Assembly: GCA_932521025.1 (NCBI GenBank)
Contig: OW051473.1
Location: 3,782,001 to 3,846,000, forward strand
Length of the DNA: 64,000 nt
Direction: 5' to 3'
Origin: Oscheius onirici
Taxonomy: Eukaryota; Nematoda; Chromadorea; Rhabditida; Rhabditidae
The notes beneath the pieces are model-generated. The model did not search any database, was not told where the DNA came from, and worked only from the letters and a program-made list of their open reading frames with translations. A program made the translations under genes and the position numbers. Shown piece by piece: positions 1 to 13,400 of this stretch (positions within the stretch are counted from its first letter, which is position 1; every line of letters starts with the position of its first letter).

Positions 1-3000
1 GGGAGAGAGGATGAACCTACCCTGAAAACAAAAATATAGCGTGGTGTTGTGCAAAACAAGAAGATCAAACAAATAGAAAAAAACAGGAAGAAAAGACTAA
101 AATATGGTCTGAAATTTACCCGAAATGCGTGGAAATTTTGGTCGGCGGGCCGGAACATCAAATGAGAAATGTTGATAATGTTGGACAGTTTCGAAAGTCT
201 TTCGAAATAGGTCTTATCAGAAGGCGAAACGGGCGGTGGAAACAGTTTTTGATTGATTAGCGACGAACAGTTGACAGGTAGAAAATGAATGAGCGGAAGC
301 AATTATGCGGTAGTCCGGAAAAGATTTAGGATAAGACAGGAACTGCTGCGCGGTTGCATCATAGGCTTGACCGGACGAACCGAACGCGACGCGTCCGCAT
401 CGCATCACTCTCCCGCCAAACACCTCCGCTAGGCACAAGAACTACGCAACAAGTGAACACGAAAACACAAAGTTAACTACATAAAAGCAGTTCGAAAAAG
501 AGCGAAAGATCGAAGAAACATTCAATTAGCTACTTTTTCACGTAATATGAGAAAAACAGGAATTGGCGGATTAGATGAACGCCATTTTGCGAGGATTCTG
601 AATAAGCATCTTAAAATGCGCTATGATGTAACTGCGTAGGTGAAAGGACAGATGACACAATTACAAATTCAGGACATTCACTTTATCAAAAAAAATTGGA
701 AATCATTCAAAAATATAACTTTAGGAAAGGAGGGGTTTGTTCGAGAATAGATTTTTATATAAATATTTTCAGCATTTGTTTACGATGAACGCTCAAAAGC
801 AGAACATCATGTCAGGTAAAATGTCTTCAAAATGGGAAATTGACTAATGCTTTCTGAAGCATGCTGCCTTGATTGTTCTTATGAAAGGCGACTTTTCTTG
901 ACAAAAGTAAAGGCCTTCTCTGCGGAACATTTTGAACAGTCATCCCGGAAAAACTGTACCTGTTTGCAGCAAATAAAAGACTTGTTGTGTGATAAAAGCT
1001 TTAGATAAGACTGGATAGCAAGAAGAAGGTGTTCGTGGCAATGATGACAAAGTACCTATGAATTTGAAAAGAAGGAAACAGCTCTTTCAGCACCGAGCAG
1101 ATTTCTCATCATTCTTGCGAAATGAGGATGACAACTTAGATTGGGTTTCAAATATTCTCTCTCTCTCTCTGTCAGTCGGCAAATTATGCAAACATCATGT
1201 GCGCACTTTGCTTTTGATTCTTGGTTCAGAGAAAGAAAGCTCGAGTGTTCGTCTGATCTCAATGAATTTCAGGAATTCCCGGAACGGATTGGTTTTCATT
1301 TGAACAAACAACCTTATTAGTGGATTAGTTGGAAGACCGCCAAGACGAGTGTCTGGTCTGGGTGCATATTTCACGGCTGAAAGAAGACCGAAAGAGTTGA
1401 ACCCTTGTCGCAAAGATCACAGCAGCAACAAGTGCCAATACTACTGTTGTGAAAATGACAGAAGAGGGAACCGATGAAAACTTCTTAAGTAATTGAAAGT
1501 ACTTAAAACATACGAGATACATAAAAATTGGTTAGCGCGAAGAAACGTCAGAAAGCGGACAATACCTGCAAGTCACAATTATAACTAACAATTTTTATTC
1601 AGAACGTCTAGTTAAGAAGTGAAGCAGGAAATAATCAGGAAAAATACTTGTCTAGTACACGTGTTCATGCGTCAAAACTAATCATTTTCTATTATTATCT
1701 GCTTTTTAGTTCCTCGTATGTTAGACAAATGGATTCTCAGTGAACTAAAATTTGATTCTGTTATTTGTTCTTCGGAGCTAATTCCGTATGCTCATCCAAT
1801 TACAATTTCTACTACGGCATACAGACGTTTGCCAGTTGGAAACTTTTCTTTAGTCTGCAAACGCAGAGAGTTGCAAACCGTTGCTAAACTTGCTTTTTCC
1901 TGTGGTTTTTGTAAAACTGTTGCAGAGTTTGCAGCTCTTAAAGTATTTAAATGACACATTGAGTAAAGGCAGGCTGGTCCCGATCACTGTGCTTTGTTTT
2001 TCTTATTCTTCGGACTTCTTCCCAGGCGCTATTTTTCTCATCATTTTTCTTTGCACTTGTTCATATCGTCGGTCCGACTTACCAAAAGAAGGAAGATTGA
2101 AACAGGTTTCTCATATTCTAGTCTTATGACAACTGATCAACAATATCTCTTTCCCTAATTCTGTCGTCCTTCAGTTTTCCTTTCTCTTAGACTAAGAGAT
2201 AGTTCACTGAGCGGCTCAATTTCAGACGTTTTTCTAGTTTCATTCTCAGTAGAACCAGGTGCTTCACGAGACAGCTGAAAATGATCTGTCCGGTAGGTTC
2301 GGCTATAGGTTTTCTAATCAGAATATACAAGTGAGATCGTCATCAGGCCAACTTTTCTGATCTCTTTGTTTTACTTTTACATCTCGTTTTCTGCTACAGA
2401 TTTAACGGAAGATTTTTGAACCTTTTTACAGTCTATTTGGTAATCTGCAGGCACACCCCGTTCAATGCAAAGTCCTGATCTTACAGTACTGTAACTCGTT
2501 TTCTGATACCATGCGGTGTTTGATTTGCGGAATTGAAGAGTCCAAATTTGAAGATTTGAATAACACTATACTTCGGCTAACTAGAATCAGATTCTTTTAT
2601 AAATTTTTAAGTCGGAGAAGCTAATTTTCGCTACGGGGGCGAGAAATGCTTCTTCTACGAATGTGAGAAAGGCAGCCTCCCTCAATGCTTACCTCTGTTT
2701 ATTTTCCTATTATGTCTGTTCTCAAGTATTATATAGCCTATTCCCGGCTTCGCGTCGCTCCGTCTGGCGTGTCCTGCTCTTTGATTCTCCAACGCCAGGA
2801 ACTAGAACAGGTTCGCTAACATTGTGACGACAAACAGTTTTGAAGAACATAGACATAGTTAGCGGAGCGATCATCAAAAACGCGTATGATAAGGAAAGGT
2901 TTCTTACGAAGACTAGTACTATGTTTTCATGCTTGACGTGGCTTTTAGCGCCCACTTAAGAAACTGCTCTGTGAAGAGTCTGCTTCCACGTGGGTCCTTT

Positions 3001-6000
3001 TTGCATCTGAACTACCTGCAAAAGATGGTCCATATTGAACTAGCAAACACGTTTTGAATCACTGATAAACTATCTCTCAAAACAATAGTTTGTGAGTAGG
3101 AAGCCGCCTGTCACCCATTTTGTCCTACCACTGACGAAGATTTTCGTATAGACTAGGCTCTCTTACTTGGCAACATTTAGGCTAAAGTTTCTCTTGTTTC
3201 AAAGACAAACATTGCAACGACGTCTTTTTGTGGGAGGGCTTCCAAATGTGTTAGACCTTTTCTGTTACTATGCGAGATTTCCAGCCTGTCTCGGAATATT
3301 CTCTAGACTCTTTCGAACGTCATCCTGTGAGACTGACTTTTAAGTTTTTGAACTGTGGGAGACTCTTTCCTAGTGCTGATTTATGAACAGAAGACGAGCA
3401 TCTCGACGCTATTTTTGGAGAACGTAGGGCTATTTTAAAGGGTCACTCCTACTCACACCTACTCATTTTACTAGTCGTACGGGACGAGAAGTCGTTAGTT
3501 TTGTCCGAAGAAGAATTTTTAGCTTCTTAATTGAAATGGACCGCTGAGCCAATTTTGACCGGAGGTCTGATGAGTTCTTCGCCTTTAGCGTAAAAGCTCT
3601 AGTCCATTTCACACATAGCCCCTTTTAACTCATTTGATCCTCTGCAACCTTGTTGATTTCAGTCCATCCTTTTGCAATTATGTGGGCGAACATTTACTCA
3701 TCACACCAATTTCATGCCGAAAGATTTAACAACTTCAACAAGCCTTACCGCGTGATGCTTTGTTTGGCATAATATGAGCTGTTTCTCCTATTTCTCGAGA
3801 GCATTATGATCTGTTCCGCTTTAATAGTCTGGACATACAAATAGTCTTTTTCTGCATAGTAATGAGGGTAGGCGTCTCTCAATGGAAATTGGCTAAAATA
3901 TCTAAGATTACTATGTGTCATCTCAATGTACTTTTCTCTTGTTTGTCGCCTCATAATCAGCGTCACTAGAAAACATAAAATAATGATCCAGGCAATGAGT
4001 TTTTTGAATTTAATGGGTCGAGAATCATCCTTTGAAAGAAATCAAGACATTCACGATCATACGCATAATGTACTTCCAAAAAGCCTTTCTCCCTAGGCAG
4101 TTCTAGTTTCTATCCTGGTCCTACTTGTACTACCAAGTTCTTTGAAAACAGCAATTGGATATCCCAGACAAATTATTTTTAGTCCAAGAACCTTGTTTTG
4201 ATCTTAGGAATACAGAACCACAGTCCAAGCTGTCCGGTTTGCCCAAAAGGAAAATATTTGTATGCGACCTATTGTTACTCAGTCGTGTTACTTACTACTT
4301 CACACCAAGGTATGATTTACGACTTTTAGGAAACTTATTAAAAAGGGTTTTTGTGCTTTAATTCTCCCGCTCGTTTGCACTTATTTGACTTAACTTTCCA
4401 TTGCATTTCCTAGTTACTGTTTTCAAGTAATTTCGGAAGCATAAATTTGAATATGAAATCTTAATGGTTGAATGGGAGTGGAGAGGCGTCATGCTTGTTG
4501 TTTCTAGACAACTTCGTGTCTCTTCAAAATTTCCTTGTTCACCTGATTACCTCCCAATGAGGCAGGTGCAACTATTGGTCTATTTGACCACACGCTATTA
4601 GTACTTTCGTACTATCATGGATTTCTCTTTTAAAACATCTGCAACTTTATCTTCCTTCTAATTGAGAACGTAGCTTAGTCATTTTCTCTAAAGGGTCATT
4701 TGTTTTGAGGACATCTGATACCGTGAAAGCCTTGTAATTCTAAGATTTTCCCAAGGCACTCTCCTGGGCTAGTGCCTCCATCTTGACCAATTCTATTGCC
4801 TTAACGCTATGTAGTAGAGTCAAAACACTGGGTAACGTTCCAGTTGCCGGATCAACCAGTCATTTCTTCTGCTTGAAAGTTCATCGTACGTGTTCGTATC
4901 CCCGTCCGACACTTATAACTACAACAACACTAGAAAAGCTTCTTAACATCCGCAGAAGAGATTTCAAAGTCGGGTCGCATGAACGGATTAGCCATTCGTT
5001 AGCAGATTTACTCGTCCTGTTTTGGACCGTTGTCTGTTATCTGTACCTCGGTGTCTCCCTTCGATAGCAGCCTACACCAAGACTATCTTATTGTCTTTGC
5101 CCCACGCAGTTTCCACGAAAGGCCAAATTCCAAGGACTTCCAGACAGCTCGGGGCGAATGAGCACAGAACCTCCTTTCAGGACGTTTTCAAGTTTCTTTT
5201 GGATTACTCGCCTTTTCGTGGATATGTTTTGTGCCATTCTGTCATCTAAAAGAGGTAAAAACTTATCGAGGAAGTCCCGTCCTCGGCCAGATAACAGGTA
5301 GCCCTAAAACCCTGCTGTCATTGTCTGCCAGAACCAAATGACCTCAAGCTTCTGTTTCAAGTGACCGTGACTCAGGTTGAACCCACTCATTGTCGCAACT
5401 GATTTGGATGGGAGACATTGAATTGCGCAGAGCTCCATACATGGAAGCGTCAGAACTCAATTGTCTCGACTAATGGTTTTGGATAAAACGAGTGGCCCGT
5501 CCCAGACTCTCGAAATGCCTCACCCCACCTAGCTTTGCTCATTTCTGTGCCCCACAATGGTTCCGTTGAATTCTTTCCTTTTTCTTTTCTTGCTTTAAAT
5601 AATTTTAACTAGATATACACGTTTTATGGAAGAAAACGCCGCTCTTCTCCTATCAGTTCATACTGTAGCGAGCTTCTATCTATATCAATTTTTCCGAGAG
5701 ACTTTAACCTCCACGCCCTTCGAGAAGTTTCGTAAGATCGAAGAGAGCGTAAACTTGTAGGACATAGTTGAGTCATCGCTGCAGTGGGGGTGTTCTGTAA
5801 AGCATATAATGTCTCACCCTTTCTTCATAAAAAGTGTGAGGTGCGTGGAGGTGGCTCCCAAACGGTTTCTTTCGTTTGCTTTCCGAGGAAAGAAACTGAC
5901 GTCACCACCTCGTGTATCCGGAAAGGAACGGTTCCCCCTGAGGCGGTCAGGACTAGTTCTGGTGGGGTTTTGTTTACTTTAAGAACATCTGGATTCTTTG

Positions 6001-6370
6001 TTCAGTTCTGCGCCCTGTGCAGCCTCGGTGCTACTCATAGTCGTTCTCTACTCCTTCTTACTTTTGTTGTCTTCTTTTCGCCCATGCTCTTGGGTTTGTC
6101 GCACATCAAACAACAGGCAAGCGAAAAGGTTCCACTTCGCCTTAGGCGCACAACACACGACGAACTACTCTGACATTGTGCTGACATAAGGCCTTTAAGG
6201 GACAAAAGACGAACAAGATCTTACTACGGCAGAGGTCGTGCCCCAATGACTTGTCTTTGCCAGTTTCTGATTAGTTTAACATGGGGCATCACCATGGCAT
6301 GTAGCGGGTTGCTGCGCATGTTTCTTTTGGGGCCACATCCATGTTAAGCACTGGCAACGTCATATTTCCT
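1..6370. other. Long stretch with no supported gene
   Basis: I see no ORF with a recognisable domain, no set of open frames joined by good splice sites, and no RNA gene in this 6.4 kb. Open frames are all short (up to 129 codons at 5784-6173) and low-complexity or unlike proteins. There is a short CT dinucleotide run near 1158-1172. It lies upstream of the neuropeptide gene at 6474 and may hold its distal regulatory DNA. Confidence 0.5.
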
Positions 6371-6373
6371 TAT

Positions 6374-6380
6374 TATATAA
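6374..6380 (+). promoter_or_regulatory. TATA box of neuropeptide gene
   Basis: TATATAA lies about 100 bp upstream of the neuropeptide start codon at 6474. A pyrimidine-rich acceptor-like site (CCCTTTTCAG, ending at 6463) lies between them, so the messenger may be trans-spliced or carry a short leader. Confidence 0.5.
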
Positions 6381-6473
6381 GTCCTCCTCCCCCATTTCGT
6401 TTCCTCTGTCTATACTACTCCTACTAATGTCTAGCTTTATCGCATCAACAGTTCCCTTTTCAGATTTTTCACA

Positions 6474-6960
6474 ATGAGGGTACTCATCGCTTTCTTATTG
6501 GTGGCACTGGTAGCCGTACCTGTTGTTAAATCACTCAGCTACGACAGAGTTGTCTACGAAGCATTGTTAAGGTGAGTCCAGCTCGCAATATCTACCTCTT
6601 CCGTACATTTTTTGGTACTGTACCAGTAGACTAAACCAAAACGGCAAAAGTTTTAAGATATTAGAAGGGAGTTTCCGGAACACCGGTCTGCTGTTTACTT
6701 TCTGGGTGCAGGCACACTTCCTGACTTTACGCAAAAGCAGCTTCACCTTTGACTGTTTGCGTTCCAATGACATTTGCAGAAACAGAATACCTGTCCAGAA
6801 GTTACAGTAATACGAGTTTTTCAGTGAGTTGGAACGTGAAGCGGCGGAACGACAATTTGATGAAATGATCGAGAGGAGAGCACGACGTAGCTCAGAAAAG
6901 AAGTCATATCCACGAAACTGCTACTTCTCTCCAATTCAATGTCTATTCACTCGCTCTTGA
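6474..6960 (+). CDS. Allatostatin-C/somatostatin-like neuropeptide precursor
   Basis: Two exons, 6474-6571 and 6825-6960, encode a 78-residue precursor. It opens with a hydrophobic signal peptide ([16 protein letters not shown]...), continues through an acidic/basic spacer with RRARR near the middle, and ends in [18 protein letters not shown] after a dibasic KK site. The core N-C-Y-F-x-P-I-x-C-L-F is what I know of the arthropod allatostatin-C/PISCF peptides (Q-C-Y-F-N-P-I-S-C-F), with two cysteines spaced to form the typical ring. The expected role is a secreted cyclic peptide acting on a somatostatin/AstC-type GPCR. Unlike insect peptides it runs past the ring into a four-residue tail (TRS preceded by F) without an amidation glycine. 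The first exon ends in phase 2 and the second starts after TTTTTCAG. A single mature peptide copy is encoded. Confidence 0.85.
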
Positions 6961-7074
6961 ACACCATCTTCATAACTTCAAATTTGCACCTGATACCAAG
7001 ATCTCAAGTCAAAGACTCCGTTAGTCAGCTAAACTCGGTACAACTGTCATGTTTCGCCTCGCACATTAACCAGT

Positions 7075-7080
7075 AATAAA
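7075..7080 (+). terminator. Poly(A) signal, neuropeptide gene
   Basis: AATAAA lies 115 bp after the neuropeptide stop codon. Confidence 0.55.
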
Positions 7081-9160
7081 GGTTGAATTGTTACTAACCG
7101 ATTAACAGTTAAAACAAGCTTATTGCCGACAAGTCCATATATGTAAATACAAGTGAACGCTTCCACACCTAACATATAACTCAGCAGTTATTCATGTGTC
7201 TGTTTCTTTTTTGCATACTTCTTTAAAGAATAAAATACGTTGTCAGAATGTTCAAAGTTCTAGAAATGTATCGGTAAAACGTTCCTGTGAGCTGTTTGCC
7301 TGCTCCGATTGATAACAGCCGCCGGCAGTTTTCTCAGTCATTTTGAACCGTTTGTCTATCGTTCAAACATCTTGAACAACTGACATTTTCAAGTCTACTT
7401 TTAGGTTTTTCTACATTTTTACGTCTATGAAGATTGTTTTAATACAGGAGGGACAATTGGCTTTAATAGCAGAGAAGCTACAAATTAAATTAATGCATAT
7501 TGGTCAAAGGTGTTCCGGAAAAGCTCATTACAAAGCTCCAAAGACCTCAGCCACTGCGTGAAATTTCTACACCGTAAATCCAAACATTTTACATTTCACA
7601 AAAATTTTGTTTAAAATTTAATTTTAACAACGATTGCACCGTCCTTATCAGGGCTAAAGTTACCCAAATATCGCCCCGCCGCTGTCAGCATTTGTTATTT
7701 CTTTATTAGAAGACGTTTAACACTAAATGATTATTCCAATTCCTCGAAAGCAAAGTTTAATTTTCCATGTGATCCAATTTAATTAAGTTCATGAGAATCT
7801 GTTATTTTTATTTTCAGACGTTAGTTTGAGTGCATTTTACCTTTCAAAAAAAAGAATGATTTATAGGACAGAGAAGACTCGGCTGATTAGCTACGGGTAT
7901 GACCACTGACAACATAACCGAAGATGCTCAACCGGGTCTGTTTCCGTCGTGAAAATGACGAGCAGCTCGGGTGCACGCTTTATAAGGACATCTACGACAG
8001 AAAGGCCGATAGAAAGGACCGTACTCAGACTGGCGCCACCAAAAGACACTGCAAGTATCAATCGATGTCTGGTCGTAATCGCATAGGAACATTTGAATTG
8101 CAATGAGCCAGAGATTGAGCAAAAGTTCGTTTCTAGTGCTAGGTAATGGCATTAACCTGATGGGTTTGAGCGACGTAATAAGTGAAAACGGCAGCTGATA
8201 ACTCGTCAAGCAGTAGTGCGCAGAAATGGCTTAGCTTGAAACAAGGTCACTTATCTGACAGCCCAACACCGTAGCAGATGGTCTCACAAGCGAGAGAGCA
8301 CAGCGTCGAGGAGACGGAGACTTGGCAGCTGGCCCGACTGCCCTTGGAATGCTTGGCAATGCGCCAGACCGTCTTTCCGTCTGTCAAAACAAGCACTGTT
8401 ATGTGTGCAAGACGCTGTTTTCAGACAAGATTTGCAAGCGTATGGGTAGCACACGTAAACAAACCAGCTGACGTCAGCTATAACGCCAACCGAGATAAAA
8501 GAATGTCCTTATAAAGACCTCAATGTTTGTCACAGCAGTCTGACCTCATAAAGGACAACTGTCCTCTTAGACTACAGATAATGACGCTCTTGATCACGTC
8601 TAATCTAATCTCTTCTCAGATATGTTCTTGCTTGGATGTGACAGTCGTCAACTCTTTATTGATCACTCGTGAGTATTCGAAAATCGTACAGTTTCGAAAA
8701 TAGAATCAAAGGATGCCGCCGCCTTTTACTAGCCGCTCTCCGAACGCTGAGTCACTTTTTCGTCAGTCTGGGCCGAGGATTACACATTGCTTTTTTTTGA
8801 ATTCTGTGCCAGGATGGTACATGCCCGTCAGCTCCAGCCACATTGTCCTTTATGATTTACAACTGACGGGATGACATTTCAGGTCACAGAAACAGACTTT
8901 CTCACCGGAAACCTAAGATTATTGAATAGTGGTTCAAGCCGAAACCAGTCGTTAGGAGCGCAATTAGTGTGTCCACATAAGTAATCAAGCACTGAAGCAT
9001 GTCCACTCACCAGTCTAATGCTTCCATGTCATTGAAGGACCGAGTCACAATTTCAATTTTTCGAAAAGCATTTATTATGACAATGTTCAACAATTGAAGA
9101 GTCGAATATGCGATAGTTCCTGAGAAGTTTACGGGTTGGGGCCAAATGAGGCTTTTCACA

Positions 9161-9218
9161 CTCAGTAGAAGCATTACGGGTACGGCTGTAATAGCGAACA
9201 CGAAATGCTTCTACCGAG
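9161..9218 (-). repeat. Hairpin element, copy A
   Basis: A 58-nt inverted repeat: arm 9161-9175 pairs with 9204-9218 (14 of 15 positions Watson-Crick, the remaining one G-U when read on the minus strand). The loop read on the minus strand contains ACAGCCGTACCCGT. It is about 85% identical, in opposite orientation, to copy B. Confidence 0.75.
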
Positions 9219-9307
9219 AGCTGCTAGAGCTCGTCGAGGGACAGACTTGACGTCTGAGGAAATTATCCGGGTCTTGGAAGGGGATTGGGCCCCGACGGAT
9301 CAGATCA

Positions 9308-9352
9308 TGAAGATTACGGGTACAATTACTCTGTCATGCACACGTAACTTCA
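9308..9352 (-). repeat. Hairpin element, copy C (diverged)
   Basis: Arms tgaagattacg (9308-9318) and cgtaacttca (9343-9352) pair with one bulged base. Read on the minus strand it shares TTACGTGTGC, ATGACAG and GTACCCGTAAT with copies A and B in the same order, so it appears to be a third, more diverged copy. Confidence 0.6.
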
Positions 9353-10085
9353 CAATCGGAGCCGCCGAGGCATAAGATCAGGCGTGGGCGAGAGACGAAG
9401 ACGACGGGCGATGGAGTGGACAAGGGTCAGCAGCGGTCAAAGATGGTCAGCCGTCCGCAGGACGCTCACTTTTCGACTGGTGCCCGCCTCCAAATTGATC
9501 GCCGACCCTCACGTGGACAACGCCGCCTACTATGATCGCGACGGGACCCGCAGAACCGCGCCGCGGACGGCAGGCGAGCGTGCGCCTAACGGCAAGATGC
9601 TACCCCTGGATTGCGAGAAATACAATTTTTAGCTCAGTTTTAGAATTGCCCTTATCAACTAAACCATCTGAAAGTTCACTATAAGAAGCCACTAGATCTC
9701 AGAATAGCTCATAGACCCTTTTAGCAAGGTGCAAGCGTCAGTTTTCTTTAAAGGACTACAGCCCAGGTCTCGCACAGAAACGCCACCTGATGCAATCACT
9801 ACTGTACTGACAAGATTCAAAATGTTCATTCAGTCGTCTACAATCGGCCCAAAACTTACCAAAGAACATTTTGGGCTAGTACCTTTCGTTTTCAATATTC
9901 TCCAATAAAATTTATTTGGAGTAAGTAAAAATGCAAAACAACTTGTTTTCGAAACTGAACAGCATACGAACTTCGAAAATATCAACAAGACTACAACATC
10001 ATCTCTACCACAGACAGTGAGTTACTTTCGCGTACATTTTCTTTTAAGAGAAGAACCCCTTCCCCCCAACGTCTGGTCCTCAGTT

Positions 10086-10143
10086 CTCGGTGGAAGAATT
10101 ACGTGTGCGCTATGACAGCCGTACCCGTAGTTCTTCTACTGAG
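10086..10143 (+). repeat. Hairpin element, copy B
   Basis: A 58-nt hairpin in the same family as copy A but on the plus strand. Arms are 10086-10100 and 10129-10143, fully paired if G-U wobbles are allowed. Differences from copy A within the arms keep the pairing, including one C-G to A-U double change. Confidence 0.75.
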
Positions 10144-10427
10144 TGCTGCCAGATACGAACCCCGTTCTGATGTCAAACAACACGGCAAGACAGGACGTAA
10201 GCTAGAGAGTTACAGTGATGCTTTTGAATTTTTGAACGAACAGACATTTGTTCAAGAGCCTTACAAGAGTCGATGGAGACTAGAACGTGCTCTTTGCTCA
10301 GTGTCATAAACTGGAGAATGACTACACGTTATGGCCGCGTGTCCAGACGTTGATTTTATTGAACAATGCCGGCAGAAGCACATGTTTGTAATTTTATTAC
10401 GAAGCAACCTGTCAGTTTGATAAAAGT

Positions 10428-13400
10428 CTATGTGATTTTTCTAAAGTTTCCGCGAAGCATTCGAAGGAAAGCCGAACGGAACTGTCGATTGGCAAGGGCA
10501 TAGGCAAACGGATTGCCGGAGCTGTTCAAGTAGCACATGTAGTAGGAAAGAGTATAGAGAAAGGACGGAATACATTCTCCCTTGCAGAATCCGTAAACTG
10601 TTGCCTGAAATTGTCATTTGTAGAGTCATGAATGATAAAAACCATGATGTAGTAAGGACTCCATAAAATTGCAAAGCATCCAACAATGGCAGTAATAGTT
10701 CTTAAATTGAGTTTCTGAGATCATATATAAGTATCTTACCTGAAAGCCTTGTGAGCACGTTTTTCGGCTTTGGTTTGTTTCCTCCTTCTGTTAAAAACGG
10801 TAATTGGAGCAAATATTGAGGAGATGATCTTCTCTCTAGTTAAACTAGTAGACAATGTTGATAATTTTCGAGTTGAACTGAAAAGTTAAGTTATTTAAAG
10901 TTTTTTACTTACCTTGTTGACGTTAAGAGAGCAGGATCCGGTTTTTTCTCCTCTGGAGGGGAAGCCGCAGGTACGACTGATGCTTCTTCGCTGACAACGA
11001 TTTCCGGCTGCTCAGTTATCACCAATTGAGGAATATTTCCCCTGATAGACGAGGAAGTGACGGACGCTGCCGGATATCCTTCTCCAGACGAACTCGTCCT
11101 GGAAATTTTATGAAAAGAATTTTCAGTTTTTCTTACGAGCTGGAGCTTGAACTTCTTTCTCGAGGTCTTCTACTAGCTTTCCTTTCTAGTGCTTTAGCTA
11201 TCCTCTTTTTCATCTGGACGACCCAACGAGTGTTCCGGGGACTGTCATCAACCGAAGGCCTGTCCGTTGATGTCTAGAAGTTCGGTACACTTTAATTCAC
11301 GGTACACTTACACTTGTTTTCGATCTCTTAGAGGGATCTCGAGACCTTGACACGTATTGAGATCTTTTTGAAGAGTTGCCACTTCTCTGAAAATCGTGAA
11401 AATTGTAAAGTTGTAATTGTTCTTACATGTTTTGATCGTCTAGACCGTCTTATTTGTACAGATTGAGCAGAATTATCTGAGTCGTTGCCAGAGTCTCTGT
11501 TTACAAAGTGCTTCTGAATAGTTGAATAAACCCTCTGTATTTTCAAATTCCTTACATTAGCCGCAGTATTACTAGTCTTCTTGATGCTGTCTGTGATACT
11601 GCACCGCGAAGCGTTTGATCTGAAGTGATCACTTTGTGAATATTTGGAACAATTTCTCACTTTAATGAGAGTCTTGTTCTATGGCTGACAACGACACTCT
11701 CTGGGTGATGTTGAAGTAACGATTCCTGCTCTTCGCTCTCTCTTCTCGAGTTGCTGACCGAAGAATGTGGCGCCGGCAATGGGAGATCGTGACTTTCTCG
11801 CCTGTACATACTCTCAATGTTGGAACGTTCTTCTTCAATCACAGTCAAATTCTTATCGTCTTCCTCCTGAAAATTCTTGTAAAGGCATTGTTCATAAAGT
11901 TTTTGCGTTAGCGAGTGTTAGGGATATTGGCACGAAACTGAGTGTTAATGTGTTAGTGCACAGGATATGTGCTAGGTGGTCTACCTCAATTCTCGTTACT
12001 TCAAGTATTTCATTTTCAGGCTCAGCAAAGCCTCGTCGTCTGCCATGTTTCTGTAAGGGGAGCATAAATAAACATAGGTGACTATTTTGTTAGTCTTTGT
12101 AAAGCAAAAAAAAGTACAAACCTTTTTCTTTTGGGCTTCTTGTTTTTCTTTCTCATTCCTTGACTGCAACATAAGCGAGACTCCGACCTGTAAATGTTTT
12201 CAACCAAAATATCATAGTCTTTTACCTGTGTTCCCAATCTTTGACTCAGTATCAGAGCAATGTGTCTCCGTTCCTTCGCTTTTGCCTTTTTCTCCAAGTT
12301 TTTGGCTGCTTGATGAATTCCCTACAAATCTTTGCTAACTTCAAACTTATGAGATTCACCTTGTAGAGAATGAGCATGGCTACCAAGGTTGTCCAATAGT
12401 AGGCTACGTACCTAAGCAACTCTATCAAAAAGCTTAGCATAAAATACTCACATTCCCATGTTAACATAAGGATTGCTCAGGAACGGAGGAGTACACTCTC
12501 CACCGCTCATACTACTTGAAGACCCTGTCATGGCACTCCATCCATAAATCATAACACCGAATATGAGAGCTGGGATGATCCACGAGACGACTATTAAAAC
12601 CCATGTCTTGGTCGGACTCTGCCATCGTAGATATTTGGCCGTGTGACACACTATAAAGAAAAGATCCGTGTTTTGACATCGACATTTTCAAGGTCTACTG
12701 CTCAAAATTGTATTCCGGAAACGGAAGAAAGCCAGGATATGAGCTCACTAACCGGATAAATAGCGATCAGCTGTTATCAAGAGAACAGTGAGAATGGAGA
12801 CGAGACAGAGCGTATAGTCAAGAAACAGCCAGGTTTCGCATGCTATTGAGCCCAATGGCCATCGCTGCCCTGAAATGTCATTGTTTTACATGGCTACCTG
12901 AAGAAAGAAGCCATTGAGAGACTTCCGGGATATCAGTCTGACTCAAAGTGTTCCCTCTGTTATATTGGAATAATCCCTGCCGTAAAGCGGGGGAGAAGTA
13001 ACATGACATTAACAATTTAAAATTTTTAAAACTTTAAAGGTCTTCAATTTAAATGTGTTAAATAGACATGGGACTGTTCGTCAGGCGGTATGATCGGAAT
13101 TGGGAGAAGAAAAATGATTCTTACCATTCAAGACGTAGACGGTAAAAAGTGGAAAACCTTCTATTCCAATAATCAAATCAGAAATAGCTAGGGATACTAT
13201 GTACCTGTTGCTGACCTGAAATATGAATTATTTGTAACTGGACAGCCATCATTACCTGTTTGCTGATGCTTCTTTCGATTTTGTAAGCAACAATTACCAT
13301 AGCATTGCCAATTATGGTCTCGAGACTTAGGGCAAATACGATCAGCCATACTATTCCCTGCAAAATCTCTGAATGGCTCAGAAGAAAAGCCACAGAATCT

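Larger units (their letters stand above)
6961..10427. other. Intergenic region with hairpin repeats
   Basis: Between the neuropeptide gene (+) and the 3' end of gar-2 (-). An AATAAA poly(A) signal for the neuropeptide sits at 7075-7080. I found no gene. The open frames at 7891-8209 and 9384-9632 have no recognisable domain and no splice partners. Three related hairpins at 9161-9218, 9308-9352 and 10086-10143 are listed separately. Confidence 0.5.

Noticed and set aside
9007-9201. ORFs at 9007-9201 (-) and 10103-10309 (+) with similar signal-peptide-like starts (AITAVPVMLLLS and AMTAVPVVLLLS)
   Set aside because: The similarity comes from the shared hairpin element at nucleotide level, and the frames end without further similarity, so they are not paralogous secreted proteins.
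11328-11660. A 110-codon minus-strand frame considered as a separate small gene
   Set aside because: It is the third-loop part of gar-2 read through two short introns; spliced, it continues the receptor in phase.
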